A stretch of DNA of 64,000 nucleotides from Patescibacteria group bacterium UBA2211. GTDB taxonomy: Bacteria > Patescibacteriota > Minisyncoccia > Minisyncoccales > Minisyncoccaceae. Of this stretch, positions 1 to 8,142 are shown piece after piece (the first letter of the stretch is position 1; each line of letters starts with the position of its first letter). Position numbers and translations under genes: made by a program. Location: assembly GCA_002327845.1 (NCBI GenBank), contig DCUP01000003.1, positions 124,001 to 188,000 of the forward strand. Direction: 5' to 3'. The notes beneath the pieces are model-generated. The model did no database searches. It was not told where the DNA came from and saw nothing but the letters and a program-made list of their open reading frames with translations.

Positions 1-920
1 CTGGAGGAGTTTTATGCGCAGCTGGAATCGAATATGTTTCTGCTCGCGGAGAACCAGCAAAATTAGAAAGTGCTAGGAATAAAATAAAAAATACTTTTCT
101 AGGATTAATAATTTTGCTTGCTTCATTCATGATTCTAAATATTATTAATCCTCAATTAACGAACGTTAAGATAAGCCAGATAGAAAAGGCTCCCGATACA
201 GAAGAGTTAGTTATTCCCGAAGGATCTGGAGTTTATTTGTATGACTCTACTAATTATGTTTTAGATAAAATTGAAGAGCCAATAAGGGTTACAGAAACAA
301 AACCTGCGTTCATAGAGAGTGATTTTGTTAATAAGGCTGAATCAATTAAATTTAATAACCCAACTAGTGGTTTTAAATTTGGAGCGGTTCTTTTTGCTGC
401 TAAAGAAAATAGTGATGAGGGTTCGGGGGCTAATTTAAGAGGAAATTGTTCATATATACTTAACGATATTCCTGATTTAGACGTTGCCAATGGAGAAGAA
501 AATAATCCTCCTATTGGAAAAGATAAACTTTCTTCAATTCTTATTTTTAAAACAATGGGAGAATCACCTGATATTAAGATTTTTAATACTATTGACTGTC
601 AGGATAGAACCGGTGAATATGGAACAACATGTAAGGATAAAGATGATTGCGAGATTAGTGGTAGTAATGAATTCAAAAATCTTAAAGATGTTTGCCCTAA
701 GTTTGTAGGAGATATTGTGTCAATAAAAGTTCCTGCCAATACCGGAATATTATTTAAATCGACAACTGCAAATCAACCAGGGAGATGTCAGTTTGTCGAA
801 AGTAATGCTTCTGGTTGTGTTAATCTCGTGAAATACGGTTATGTTTTTAAAATGAACGATGATAATTATTGGTCTATTTTTACCCCTAAATCTTTTGTAG
901 TTTTTTCTCTAGCAGATTAA
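1..920 (+). CDS. Pilin-like (TrbC/VirB2-type) membrane protein with long extracellular tail, 5' end outside window
   Basis: The open frame runs in from the left edge (first full codon at base 3), so the true start is missing. The first visible residues include AKLESARNKIK followed by a hydrophobic helix, LGLIILLASFMILNII. This matches the second half of the two-helix TrbC/VirB2-like proteins seen at 7.6 kb and 45-46 kb, where a charged loop (xPSKLExAKK) joins two membrane helices. About 240 polar residues with six or seven Cys follow and probably lie outside the membrane, perhaps disulfide-bonded. It is much longer than the other pilin-like proteins here. The last 35 bases overlap the 3' end of the convergent rsmA gene. 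Membership of a type IV secretion-like apparatus is inferred from the loop and helix; the tail has no recognised domain. Confidence 0.75.
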   Translation, partial: GGVLCAAGIEYVSARGEPAKLESARNKIKNTFLGLIILLASFMILNIINPQLTNVKISQIEKAPDTEELVIPEGSGVYLYDSTNYVLDKIEEPIRVTETKPAFIESDFVNKAESIKFNNPTSGFKFGAVLFAAKENSDEGSGANLRGNCSYILNDIPDLDVANGEENNPPIGKDKLSSILIFKTMGESPDIKIFNTIDCQDRTGEYGTTCKDKDDCEISGSNEFKNLKDVCPKFVGDIVSIKVPANTGILFKSTTANQPGRCQFVESNASGCVNLVKYGYVFKMNDDNYWSIFTPKSFVVFSLAD

Positions 921-1689
921 ACAAAGAATTCCATTGAGACAAAGACAATACTTCTGCTCTCTCCCCTGGCTTCAGATTATTATCTGTAAGCCATTTTTTA
1001 ATTATTTCTTTATCTATTTTTAATTGATTGTATAGGTTCCCAATCAATTGTTTTCTAGGATGAGAAAACCCTGCTTTAATTAATTTAAAGAATTCATCGT
1101 TCTTACTGATTCCCTTGGGAGTGATACGAATAAAAACACTATCTATTTTTGGAGAGGGATAGAAGCAGCCCTTAGAAACAGTAAATAATATTTTAGGATT
1201 AGCGTAATATTGGACAGCAATAGACAAAATAGACATATCTCCCGGCTTAGCACAAATTCTCTCCCCTACTTCCTTTTGAATCATTAAAAAGATATCTTCA
1301 GGAGGATTTTTAATTTTTAATAAATTTCTGATTAAAACAGAAGTTAAGTAATAAGGAATATTGGCAACGATTTTATATTTTTTAATCTTAATATTTAATT
1401 TATTATCATTAAATAGATTAAGAATGTCTTCATTAACAATCTCTACATTTTCAACCTTTTCTTCTTTGATTTTTTGATTTAAGGCTAGAACCATTTCTTG
1501 GTCTTTTTCTATACAAACAACAGTTTTAGCAATTTTAGCCATTTCAAGGGTTATTGCCCCTAGTCCTGGTCCTATTTCTAAGACGGTATCATCAGAAGAA
1601 AGCCCAATAGAGGCCATGATTTTCCTAATCTGATTTTTGTCTTTTAATAGGTTTTGGCCTAGTCCTTTTTTGAGTTTTACAGTGTTCAT
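886..1689 (-). CDS. rsmA: 16S rRNA adenine dimethyltransferase (KsgA/RsmA)
   Basis: S-adenosylmethionine-dependent enzyme that dimethylates two adjacent adenines near the 3' end of 16S rRNA during small-subunit assembly. The N-terminus KKGLGQNLLKD is the family signature. The SAM site is VLEIGPGLGAIT, the acidic residue is in CIEKD, and the catalytic motif is NIPYYLTS. About 267 residues is normal for the family. A longer frame reaches 1710, but I chose the ATG at 1689 because KsgA proteins begin just before this motif and a TATAAT box (1696-1701, reverse strand) ends six bases upstream, which predicts a leaderless transcript. The 3' end overlaps the preceding plus-strand gene by 35 bases. 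Confidence 0.93.
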   Translation of the reverse strand: MNTVKLKKGLGQNLLKDKNQIRKIMASIGLSSDDTVLEIGPGLGAITLEMAKIAKTVVCIEKDQEMVLALNQKIKEEKVENVEIVNEDILNLFNDNKLNIKIKKYKIVANIPYYLTSVLIRNLLKIKNPPEDIFLMIQKEVGERICAKPGDMSILSIAVQYYANPKILFTVSKGCFYPSPKIDSVFIRITPKGISKNDEFFKLIKAGFSHPRKQLIGNLYNQLKIDKEIIKKWLTDNNLKPGERAEVLSLSQWNSLFNLLEKKLQKI

Positions 1690-1695
1690 AATTGC

Positions 1696-1723
1696 ATTAT
1701 ACATGACCAAGTTAATTAGTAAA
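1696..1723 (-). promoter_or_regulatory. Predicted rsmA promoter (leaderless)
   Basis: On the reverse strand TTTACT (1718-1723), a 16-base spacer and TATAAT (1696-1701) stand six bases before the ATG at 1689. Transcription would begin at the start codon itself. The -35 is weak; the -10 is perfect. Confidence 0.5.
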
Positions 1724-1752
1724 AGAGTATTGATATAATGTGGAAAGATTTC

Positions 1753-1780
1753 TTGACATATGATTAGATTGGTCTAAAAT
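1753..1780 (+). promoter_or_regulatory. Predicted promoter of the LysM/M23 gene
   Basis: TTGACA (1753-1758), 16-base spacer, TAAAAT (1775-1780). The next gene downstream on this strand starts near 1923, so the leader would be about 135 bases. I see no strong secondary structure in it, only a four-codon mini-ORF (ATG AAT TTT TAA). Confidence 0.5.
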
Positions 1781-1922
1781 ATATAATATCTAGGTAGATT
1801 GTCTGAAATTATGAATTTTTAACCTTTGTGGGATTTTTAATAGAAACCCTGCAGTTCTGATTATTCTTATTCAAAAAAACATTAAGAAAACTATAGGTAA
1901 AATAGATAAGAAAAGGTGCTTT

Positions 1923-2948
1923 TTGGCCTTTTTCGTGCTTTTTTGTGTATGGGGCAATACATTCCTTAATCAAGATACAAACACCGCTAAAACGAGTGTT
2001 TATAAGCTTCAGGACAACTTTTTAAGCCTTGAATCAGCTTTCCAGCCCATCACTAATAACCTTATCTTTGAAGGGGGAAAAATTATATCTGCATTGCCTT
2101 CTCCCCTATTTATTTCATCAGAGACCTTGGGGTCTTTGTTTGATGAAGAGACAACCAGTAAAGATATTATTAAACATATAGTAGAAAAAGGAGAAACACT
2201 TTCTTCTATTGCTGAAAAATACAATATTTCAATAGAAACCATTCTCTTGGCCAACGAGTTGGATAGTACTAAAATTCAACCTAGCCAAGAGCTTTTAATT
2301 TTACCAGTTAACGGCATTATTCATATGGTAGAAAAAGGAGAAACAATAGACAGAATTGCCAAAACATACGGTGCCCAAAAAGAGGAAATTATTAGCTATA
2401 ACGATCTATCTTCTTCTGGAGATGTATACATTGGAGATGTTTTAATTATTCCTAATGGAAAGATGCCAAAACAAACTACTCCGACAACAAACACGATAAC
2501 CAAGAACTATGCTCAAACTGTTTTACCTAATTCATATTTTATTTCTCCAACCATTGGATTGGTTACACAAGGAGCTCATTATTCATATAGTTCTGGTGGA
2601 AAGGCATATTATACGTCTATCGATATTTCTAATGCTATCGGAACGCCAATTGTTGCTGCGGCGGGAGGACAAATACAGATTGCTAAGAATAGTTGGCCAT
2701 ATGGAAACTATATTACAATTCTTCACCCTAACGGCGTTGTAACTCTTTATGCTCATTTAAGTTTTATTGCTCGAGGAATAGAATCAGGAGTTACTGTTTC
2801 TCAGGGGCAAGTTATTGGATATATGGGAAATACTGGTAAAACAATTAGAAGTGTTGGTGGAACAGGATCTCATTTGCATTTTGAAACTAGAGGAGCCGCT
2901 AATCCATTATTGGCCATATATGGAAGAGGTAGTAAGGTTTTTTACTAA
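1923..2948 (+). CDS. Secreted LysM-LysM-peptidase M23 domain protein
   Basis: Cell-wall protein with two LysM peptidoglycan-binding repeats (around residues 85-130 and 135-180, each beginning H-x-VEKGET) and a C-terminal M23/LytM fold (about 215-335). The M23 motifs YAHLS and GSHLHFE are intact. The first zinc-ligand motif HxxxD is not: the Asp remains in YTSID but Tyr replaces His, so metal binding and hydrolysis are uncertain. No ATG begins the frame. The TTG at 1923 lies seven bases after AAGG. In-frame codons upstream encode a Lys-rich stretch ending KIDKKR that would make a good signal-peptide n-region, so initiation at a rarer codon upstream is possible. A hydrophobic segment follows at once, then the exported part. 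A terminator follows the stop. Confidence 0.8.
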   Translation: MAFFVLFCVWGNTFLNQDTNTAKTSVYKLQDNFLSLESAFQPITNNLIFEGGKIISALPSPLFISSETLGSLFDEETTSKDIIKHIVEKGETLSSIAEKYNISIETILLANELDSTKIQPSQELLILPVNGIIHMVEKGETIDRIAKTYGAQKEEIISYNDLSSSGDVYIGDVLIIPNGKMPKQTTPTTNTITKNYAQTVLPNSYFISPTIGLVTQGAHYSYSSGGKAYYTSIDISNAIGTPIVAAAGGQIQIAKNSWPYGNYITILHPNGVVTLYAHLSFIARGIESGVTVSQGQVIGYMGNTGKTIRSVGGTGSHLHFETRGAANPLLAIYGRGSKVFY

Positions 2949-2957
2949 ATAATTAAG

Positions 2958-2979
2958 CCGAACTAGGGTTCGGTTTTTT
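2958..2979 (+). terminator. Rho-independent terminator after the LysM/M23 gene
   Basis: Stem CCGAAC / GTTCGG around a TAGG loop (2958-2973), then six T residues (2974-2979). It begins nine bases after the stop codon. Confidence 0.85.
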
Positions 2980-2983
2980 GATA

Positions 2984-3012
2984 TAAAAAAAGAAAGGGTT
3001 ATTCCCCTTCTT
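2984..3012 (-). terminator. Probable terminator of the DksA-like operon
   Basis: On the reverse strand, arms at 3005-3011 and 2991-2998 (AGAAGGG / CCCTTTCT with one bulged base) are followed by a run of seven T. The loop contains the stop codon of the DksA-like gene. Confidence 0.5.
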
Positions 3013-3397
3013 TTTCGCACTCACACTCACTATGTTTGCATTTGCAAGTGTTACAGGTTTTAGCTTCGGGCAAAGCAATTAATCTTTCTTCTGATATTTC
3101 GCATTCACAATCATCACATCCACAGTTCTCACATTTACCATATGTCCCCTGTTCTATCTTTTCTAGAGCAGCATTAACATCTTTTAAGCTTTCTTCTAGA
3201 GAATGTTCCACTGGTAAAAGATTCTCATATTCCTCTACTTCATCAACTTTATCTTCGAGAGTATCGGTTAATTGAGGATATTCTGTTTGCCAATCATTTT
3301 TACTTGTCTTACTAGCGAAGGTTTTTAATTGTTCCTCTAACTCCCCCTTCTTCTTTTCTAAATCTTTTTTCCTTTGAGCTATAAATTCTGGTGTCAT
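2999..3397 (-). CDS. DksA/TraR-type zinc-finger protein
   Basis: A 132-residue protein of the DksA/TraR/YocK type, which act in the secondary channel of RNA polymerase and modulate initiation. A long charged N-terminal coiled coil is followed by a C4 zinc finger: KCENCGC near residue 90 and KTCNTC near 115, joined by EERLIALPEAK, the standard spacing. Unusually, additional Cys residues flank both halves (CDDCEC, CKCKHSECEC), giving 12 Cys in the last 45 residues and possibly a second metal site. The coiled-coil tip lacks an obvious DxxDxA motif, so a true ppGpp-DksA role is unproven. Its ATG overlaps the TGA of the small gene upstream (ATGA), which suggests translational coupling. Confidence 0.82.
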   Translation of the reverse strand: MTPEFIAQRKKDLEKKKGELEEQLKTFASKTSKNDWQTEYPQLTDTLEDKVDEVEEYENLLPVEHSLEESLKDVNAALEKIEQGTYGKCENCGCDDCECEISEERLIALPEAKTCNTCKCKHSECECEKEGE

Positions 3398-3501
3398 ATT
3401 ATTTTTGATATTTTAAGAATGGCTAAAATTACCAAGAGAAATATTACTACGATTATTGCTCTTACTAGTATTTTAGAATTCATGGTTTGTTTTTTTGCCA
3501 T
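3394..3501 (-). CDS. Small single-pass membrane protein (35 aa)
   Basis: A short frame encodes a basic N-terminus (MAKKQTMNSK), one strongly hydrophobic helix (residues about 11-29, rich in I, V and L) and a basic tail (KISKII). It begins five bases after the stop of the coiled-coil gene and its TGA overlaps the ATG of the DksA-like gene as ATGA. That spacing is typical of a real operon member. An internal ATG at 3483 is an alternative start. No clear Shine-Dalgarno is seen. I do not recognise the family. Confidence 0.55.
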   Translation of the reverse strand: MAKKQTMNSKILVRAIIVVIFLLVILAILKISKII

Positions 3502-3506
3502 GTTTA

Positions 3507-5060
3507 TTATTTTATTTTTTCTTCAATACTCAATAATTCGCTTTTGATTTGTTTAATCTGAGAAGATATTTCTTGGTATTTTTCTTTTATAATCTTTCTA
3601 TTTTCTTCAAAATCCCTTATTTTATCTTCTGCTTCCCAGCGGTCTTTTTCGAGACTTCTTCTTTTTTCTTCGGCAGTTTTTCTTCTCACCTCTATATCCC
3701 TTAATATAACTTCATCAGTTGTTTCATTCTGCCTTCTTTCAAGAATTTTTATTTCGTCTTCGATTGCCTTTTCTTTCATTCCAATATCTGCTAATCCTTT
3801 ATCTGATTTGTCTCTTTGTTTAGTATTTTCAAACATCTCTTTCTTTATATCTTCAATGGATTGAGTTAGTGGTTCCAGTCTTTCTTCTAGGTTCTTCTTT
3901 TCTCTTCCAAGAGTAATTCTATTCTTATCTCTTTTTAATATTTCTAACTGCTGAAGAGTGTCTTTTTCTTTGGCTAATATTTTTTCAGCATTTAAATCAC
4001 ACTCTCTTATTTGAAGTTTTAATGATTTGATTTCGTCTTCTTTTCCATATTTTTCTTGCTCAATAGTATTTCTTTCGTCTTCTACTTTCCACCTTTCTTT
4101 TTCGATAACTCTTTTTTCTTCTGGTGTTTTAGCAATAGCTTCTTTGGCTTCTAAATCTTTTTTTATCTCATCTACCCTATTTTTCTTTTCAAGAACTAAT
4201 TCCAATCTCTTTTTAATGTTTTCTATTTCGTCTTGGATTTCTTTTTTTCTTTCTTCGAATGGAGCTTTTTCCCTATTAACATCTTTTAGTGATTCTTCAA
4301 GGATAAGAGTTTCTTCAGATATTTTGATAAGTTTTTCTTCTTCCTCATCCTGAACAATGTCTGATTTTATTGGTTCCTTACTATTTGATTCTTCTAGTCC
4401 TAATTCTTCGGCACTTGGTATCCTTTCAGCCTCCTCTAGTCCTAATTCTCTTGCGCTAGGCATTTTTTCTGGCATATTTAATTCAAGTTCTTCGATGTTA
4501 AGACTTGTTTCTTCGATTGGTAAAGTTTCAGGTATTTCTTTTTGTAGGTTTTCTATTTGTGGCTCAGGTTGTAGTTCTACTTGTGGTTCGGGTTCGGGAG
4601 GAGCTATAAAACCATCAGGTATTTCTTTTTGTAGATTTTCTATTTGTGGCTCAGGTTGTAGTTCTACTTGTGGTTCGGGTTCGGGAGGAGCTATAAAACC
4701 ATCAGGTATTTCTTTTTGTAGGTTTTCTACCTCTTTTTTTATAGTAACTTCTTCTTCTGGAGCTTGTTTTATGTTCTCCCCGTCTTTGTTTGTTGCGAGG
4801 GCTAATTCGTGGGCAAGATTTTCTGCCTTTTTAGTTTCTTCTTCTACAGAAAGAGGACCCTTCTCGGCCATTGGTTCTGTTTTTTTTGTTTCTGGTAAAT
4901 TGGGTTCTGAAGAAATTGTTTCATCGTTTTTTTCTGCAACAAAACTTTGATTTATTTCTTCAATTTCATTACCTTTAGGATAGATAGGTATTCCCTCAGC
5001 TTCTTTAATGTCCTTCAACATTGTTCTAATTTTTTCTTTGTCTAAAAAAATTGTCTGCAT
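3507..5060 (-). CDS. Large coiled-coil protein with Pro/Glu-rich 29-residue repeats
   Basis: A 517-residue acidic protein with no signal peptide or membrane helix. The N-terminal third is low-complexity and contains two almost identical 29-residue repeats plus a partial third (unit includes ENLQKEIPDGFIAPPEPEP), then two imperfect copies of a PSAxELGLEE segment. The C-terminal 270 residues are a continuous Glu/Lys/Arg-rich coiled coil with an internal duplication (ERWKVEDERNTIEQE and DRWEAEDKIRDFEEN). No enzymatic motif is visible. It heads the operon that continues into the small membrane protein and the DksA-like gene. A cytoskeletal or scaffold role is only a guess from the shape. Confidence 0.7.
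   Translation of the reverse strand: MQTIFLDKEKIRTMLKDIKEAEGIPIYPKGNEIEEINQSFVAEKNDETISSEPNLPETKKTEPMAEKGPLSVEEETKKAENLAHELALATNKDGENIKQAPEEEVTIKKEVENLQKEIPDGFIAPPEPEPQVELQPEPQIENLQKEIPDGFIAPPEPEPQVELQPEPQIENLQKEIPETLPIEETSLNIEELELNMPEKMPSARELGLEEAERIPSAEELGLEESNSKEPIKSDIVQDEEEEKLIKISEETLILEESLKDVNREKAPFEERKKEIQDEIENIKKRLELVLEKKNRVDEIKKDLEAKEAIAKTPEEKRVIEKERWKVEDERNTIEQEKYGKEDEIKSLKLQIRECDLNAEKILAKEKDTLQQLEILKRDKNRITLGREKKNLEERLEPLTQSIEDIKKEMFENTKQRDKSDKGLADIGMKEKAIEDEIKILERRQNETTDEVILRDIEVRRKTAEEKRRSLEKDRWEAEDKIRDFEENRKIIKEKYQEISSQIKQIKSELLSIEEKIK
4531..4731 (-). repeat. 87-bp in-frame tandem repeat inside the coiled-coil gene
   Basis: Two full units (4531-4617 and 4618-4704) differ at very few positions, and a partial third unit follows to about 4731. 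The 87-base period preserves frame (29 residues). The near identity suggests recent expansion or ongoing copy-number variation. Confidence 0.9.
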
Positions 5061-5108
5061 GTAGGATTTACTGATTTAAAATTAAAAAGCGAATTAACTT
5101 TTATAAAA

Positions 5109-7223
5109 TTATTTCCTCGCCTCTTTTAATGATAGATTAATTCTGCCCTGTTCGTCAATAGAGATGACTTTAACAGGAACGATATCTCCAACTTTAACAA
5201 CATCAGTTACTTTGTTTACCCTCTCTTTAGCTAGTTGAGAAATATGAATCATGCCTTCTTGTCCAGGAAGAATTTCTGCAAAGGCTCCAAATTCAAGAAC
5301 CCTTTTTATTTTTCCTTGATACATCTCCCCTACCACAACCTCTTTGGTTAGATTTTTAATCCATTCAAGAGCTTTTTGTGCCGAAGCTTCATTTTCTGCG
5401 GTGACGAAAACCTCACCAGTTTCTTCGATATCAATTAAAACTCCACATTCATCAATAATCTCATTAATGATTTTTCCGCCAGTTCCAATAACTTCTCCAA
5501 TTTGGTCTGGTCTGATTTTAATAGTGTATATTCTTGGAGCATTGGGAGATAGTTCTTTTCTTGGTTCAGGAATAGTTTCTAACATCTTGGCTAAAATTTG
5601 TATTCTAGCTTTTTTGGATTGTTCCAAGGCATCTTTCATTATTTTCATGGTTATTCCCCTAACTTTAATATCCATTTGTAAGGCAGTAATCCCATTTTTA
5701 GTTCCCGTAGCCTTAAAATCCATATCTCCATAATGATCTTCTTCTCCTTGAACATCAGTTAAAACAAGATAATTCTTGTCTTCAGTGCTTTTATTATCAC
5801 TCATTTCCATCATTAATCCCATCGCAATTCCTGAAACAGGATTTTTGATTGGAACTCCACCATCCATTAAAGCTAAGCAAGCAGCGCAAGTTGAAGCCAT
5901 TGATGAGGAGCCATTAGAACACAAAACTTCAGAAACAACTCTGATTGTATAGGGAAAAGTTTCAGCTTCAGGAATCATTGAGCGTAAAGCTTTTTCTCCA
6001 AGCATTCCATGTCCGATTTCTCTTCTTCCCGGTCCTCTTAATGGTCCAGTTTCTCCGACACATGATGGTGGAAAGTTGTAGTGATGCATAAATCTTTTCT
6101 TTCCATTTAATTCCATTTCTTCAAATATTTTCTGATCACCAGGGCCACCCAAAGTTAAGAATGATAAAACTTTTGTTTCTCCACGGCAGAATAATCCCGT
6201 TCCATGAACCTTTGGAATAATATTAACATCACAGCTTAATTCTCTGATTTGATCAGAGCTTCTTCCGTCAAAACGAATTCCTTTCTCAATTATTTTTTCG
6301 TGAACGAGTCTTTCCGTTTCTTTTTCAAAGAAAGAAAAACCATAACGAGTTTTTTCCGCATCTTCGTGTTTTTTTAATAATTCTCCTAATTCTTCTCTAA
6401 TAATATGAAGATCATCGGTGGCATCTTTTTTAAAGATATTTTCAATTCTATTTCCCAATATTTCCCTTACTTCTTTTTCTATTTCTTCGTCTCTCCCCTT
6501 CTCTTCTAATTTTATTTTTTCTTTTCCTATTTTTTTAGCAATTTCTTCTTCAAAATTAAGAATGTCTTCATGGTATTTTTTAGCCAATTCAACAGCTTTT
6601 AAAATATCTTCTTCAGGAATTTCTTTCATTCCCGCCTCAATCATATTAATTAAGACTTCTTTTTTTGATTCTGATTTTAATCCTGATAACAATAAATCCA
6701 TATTGCCAGATTCTCTTTCGGCAAATGTTGGGAAAGCAATCATCTGGCCATCTCTCATTCCTATTCTTACTGGGGCTACTGGTCCATCCCATGGAATGTC
6801 AGATGTTGAAAGCACTATTGAAGCAGCGATTAATCCTAAACTAGCTAAATCACTTTCTTTATCCCAAGAAAGACAAGTAACAATAATCTGTACTTCTCTT
6901 TTGAAGTCTGCTGGGAATAACGGTCTTACTGCTCTATCAATTAATCTTGAGGTTAAAATTGATTGTTCACTTGGTCTGCCCTCTCTCTTCATAAATCTCG
7001 AACCAAGTATTTTTCCTATTGCGTAAAATCTTTCTTCATATGCAACAGTTAAAGGAAAAAAATCGATTCCCTCGATTTCTTTTTTACTCATTACGGCAGT
7101 GGCCATAAGACAGGTTTCTCCATATTTTACAAACACAGAACTGTTTGTTCTTTCTGCTAGATTTTTAAATTCTACCTCTAGAAATTTATCGTCGATTTTA
7201 AGTTTAAAAGATTCAGTCTTCAT
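5109..7223 (-). CDS. pnp: Polyribonucleotide nucleotidyltransferase (PNPase)
   Basis: Phosphorolytic 3'-5' exoribonuclease of mRNA decay, 704 residues, the usual length. Two RNase PH domains are visible. The second holds the catalytic-core motif FPPSCVGETG and GRREIGHGMLGEKAL. An all-helical linker sits between them. A KH domain (IGTGGKIINEI) and an S1 domain (GAFAEILPGQEGMIHISQL) close the protein. It lies ten bases after rpsO, the widely conserved rpsO-pnp order. With rny in the same window, much of an RNA-decay apparatus is represented here. Confidence 0.97.
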   Translation of the reverse strand: MKTESFKLKIDDKFLEVEFKNLAERTNSSVFVKYGETCLMATAVMSKKEIEGIDFFPLTVAYEERFYAIGKILGSRFMKREGRPSEQSILTSRLIDRAVRPLFPADFKREVQIIVTCLSWDKESDLASLGLIAASIVLSTSDIPWDGPVAPVRIGMRDGQMIAFPTFAERESGNMDLLLSGLKSESKKEVLINMIEAGMKEIPEEDILKAVELAKKYHEDILNFEEEIAKKIGKEKIKLEEKGRDEEIEKEVREILGNRIENIFKKDATDDLHIIREELGELLKKHEDAEKTRYGFSFFEKETERLVHEKIIEKGIRFDGRSSDQIRELSCDVNIIPKVHGTGLFCRGETKVLSFLTLGGPGDQKIFEEMELNGKKRFMHHYNFPPSCVGETGPLRGPGRREIGHGMLGEKALRSMIPEAETFPYTIRVVSEVLCSNGSSSMASTCAACLALMDGGVPIKNPVSGIAMGLMMEMSDNKSTEDKNYLVLTDVQGEEDHYGDMDFKATGTKNGITALQMDIKVRGITMKIMKDALEQSKKARIQILAKMLETIPEPRKELSPNAPRIYTIKIRPDQIGEVIGTGGKIINEIIDECGVLIDIEETGEVFVTAENEASAQKALEWIKNLTKEVVVGEMYQGKIKRVLEFGAFAEILPGQEGMIHISQLAKERVNKVTDVVKVGDIVPVKVISIDEQGRINLSLKEARK

Positions 7224-7233
7224 ATTTTAACAC

Positions 7234-7500
7234 CTAGGCTTTTAATCCAATTTTCTTGGTTAGTTCTCTGTATGAGTCTTCGCTTGTTCTTTCAAGGAAT
7301 TTTAAAAGTTTTCTTCTTTTAGCAACCATCTTCAATAAGCCTCTTTTTGAACTAACGTCTTTTTTGTGCTTTTTTAAATGTTCAAGAAGTCTTTGAATTT
7401 CTTCTGAAATTAAAGCAACCTGAACTTCAGCAGAACCAGTGTCGGTTTCATTTATTTTATTATCACTAACGATTTTTGTTTTTTCTTCTGTTGTTAACAT
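7234..7500 (-). CDS. rpsO: Small ribosomal subunit protein uS15
   Basis: An 88-residue primary 16S rRNA-binding protein of the 30S platform. The signature NETDTGSAEVQVALISEEI and the C-terminal LLKMVAKRRKLLKFLERTS match the family. The open frame extends back to 7587, but that part runs through the tRNA-Lys gene; the ATG at 7500 gives the standard uS15 N-terminus. It is probably cotranscribed with tRNA-Lys (26 bases upstream) and pnp (10 bases downstream). Confidence 0.96.
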   Translation of the reverse strand: MLTTEEKTKIVSDNKINETDTGSAEVQVALISEEIQRLLEHLKKHKKDVSSKRGLLKMVAKRRKLLKFLERTSEDSYRELTKKIGLKA

Positions 7501-7526
7501 ATTTTTATCTTTATATATATTTTTTC

Positions 7527-7602
7527 TGGTGCCCCGTAGAGGGCTCGAACCCCTGACCTTGAAGTTAAGAGCTTCCTGCTCTACCAACTGAGCTAACGGG
7601 GC
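7527..7602 (-). tRNA. tRNA-Lys (anticodon CTT)
   Basis: Acceptor GCCCCGT/ACGGGGC, D arm GCTC/GAGC, anticodon loop CTCTTAA, T loop TTCGAGC. CCA is encoded. One G-A mismatch closes the anticodon stem at 27-43. Confidence 0.93.
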
Positions 7603-7607
7603 AAGCT

Positions 7608-8012
7608 TTATTCTGTCTTAAAAAATTGAAACACACCACTTCCTTCTTTTCCACCCAAGGCGGTTATGAAGCCTGTAACGATTGCCCAAGCACCATATAC
7701 CACTACTAATCCGAGAACTATCCAGATCAGTGTTTTTTTAGCTTGCTCAAGTTTTGATGGGTCTCCTGAAGAAGTCATTAAATTAATTGCCGCAATAACG
7801 ATTGTAATCACAGCGATAGGAGGAACTATTTGAAACAAAATGTAATCAATAACGCCACTTATCATTGCCATTAAGTCATTAAAAGTGCAAGGATTTTGGC
7901 CGTCATTTCCACAATTAACTAATGCCGCTGAAACTGGTGTAAAACTTAAAAACAAAAAAAACAAGATTGAAGCAAAGAATAGTCTTTTTAGCTTTGTTTT
8001 AAACATGTTCAT
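7608..8012 (-). CDS. TrbC/VirB2-like pilin-family protein
   Basis: A 134-residue small exported membrane protein. The order is signal peptide (residues about 10-30, cleavage possible after VSA), a short segment with two Cys (NCGNDGQNPC), hydrophobic helix 1 (about 50-75), the loop SSGDPSKLEQAKK, hydrophobic helix 2 (about 90-113) and a short polar tail. The two-helix-plus-loop form is that of conjugative pilins of type IV secretion systems and is found in many copies in Patescibacteria. An internal ATG at 8006 is an alternative start. It sits alone between two tRNA genes rather than with secretion ATPases. Confidence 0.8.
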   Translation of the reverse strand: MNMFKTKLKRLFFASILFFLFLSFTPVSAALVNCGNDGQNPCTFNDLMAMISGVIDYILFQIVPPIAVITIVIAAINLMTSSGDPSKLEQAKKTLIWIVLGLVVVYGAWAIVTGFITALGGKEGSGVFQFFKTE

Positions 8013-8070
8013 CGGCTTTGTTATGTGTTTGGAGTATATCCTGTTTTTAAGAAAAAATCAAGGAGGTCTG

Positions 8071-8142
8071 TGCCCCCGGCAAGATTCGAACTCGCACCAC
8101 TGGTTCCGAAGACCAGCACTCTATCCGTTGAGCTACGGGGGC
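8071..8142 (-). tRNA. tRNA-Arg (anticodon TCG)
   Basis: Acceptor GCCCCCG/CGGGGGC, anticodon stem CTGGT/ACCAG with loop CTTCGGA, T loop TTCGAAT. CCA is not encoded. The gene begins at the base directly after the stop codon of the plsY paralogue, with no spacer. Confidence 0.93.

Noticed and set aside
4357..4950. Ser/Gly-rich plus-strand frame of 197 codons
   Set aside because: It is the mirror of the coiled-coil gene; its internal repeat only reflects the 87-bp repeat on the other strand.
7501..7587. Longer N-terminus for uS15
   Set aside because: The added codons are the tRNA-Lys gene; the ATG at 7500 gives the normal protein.
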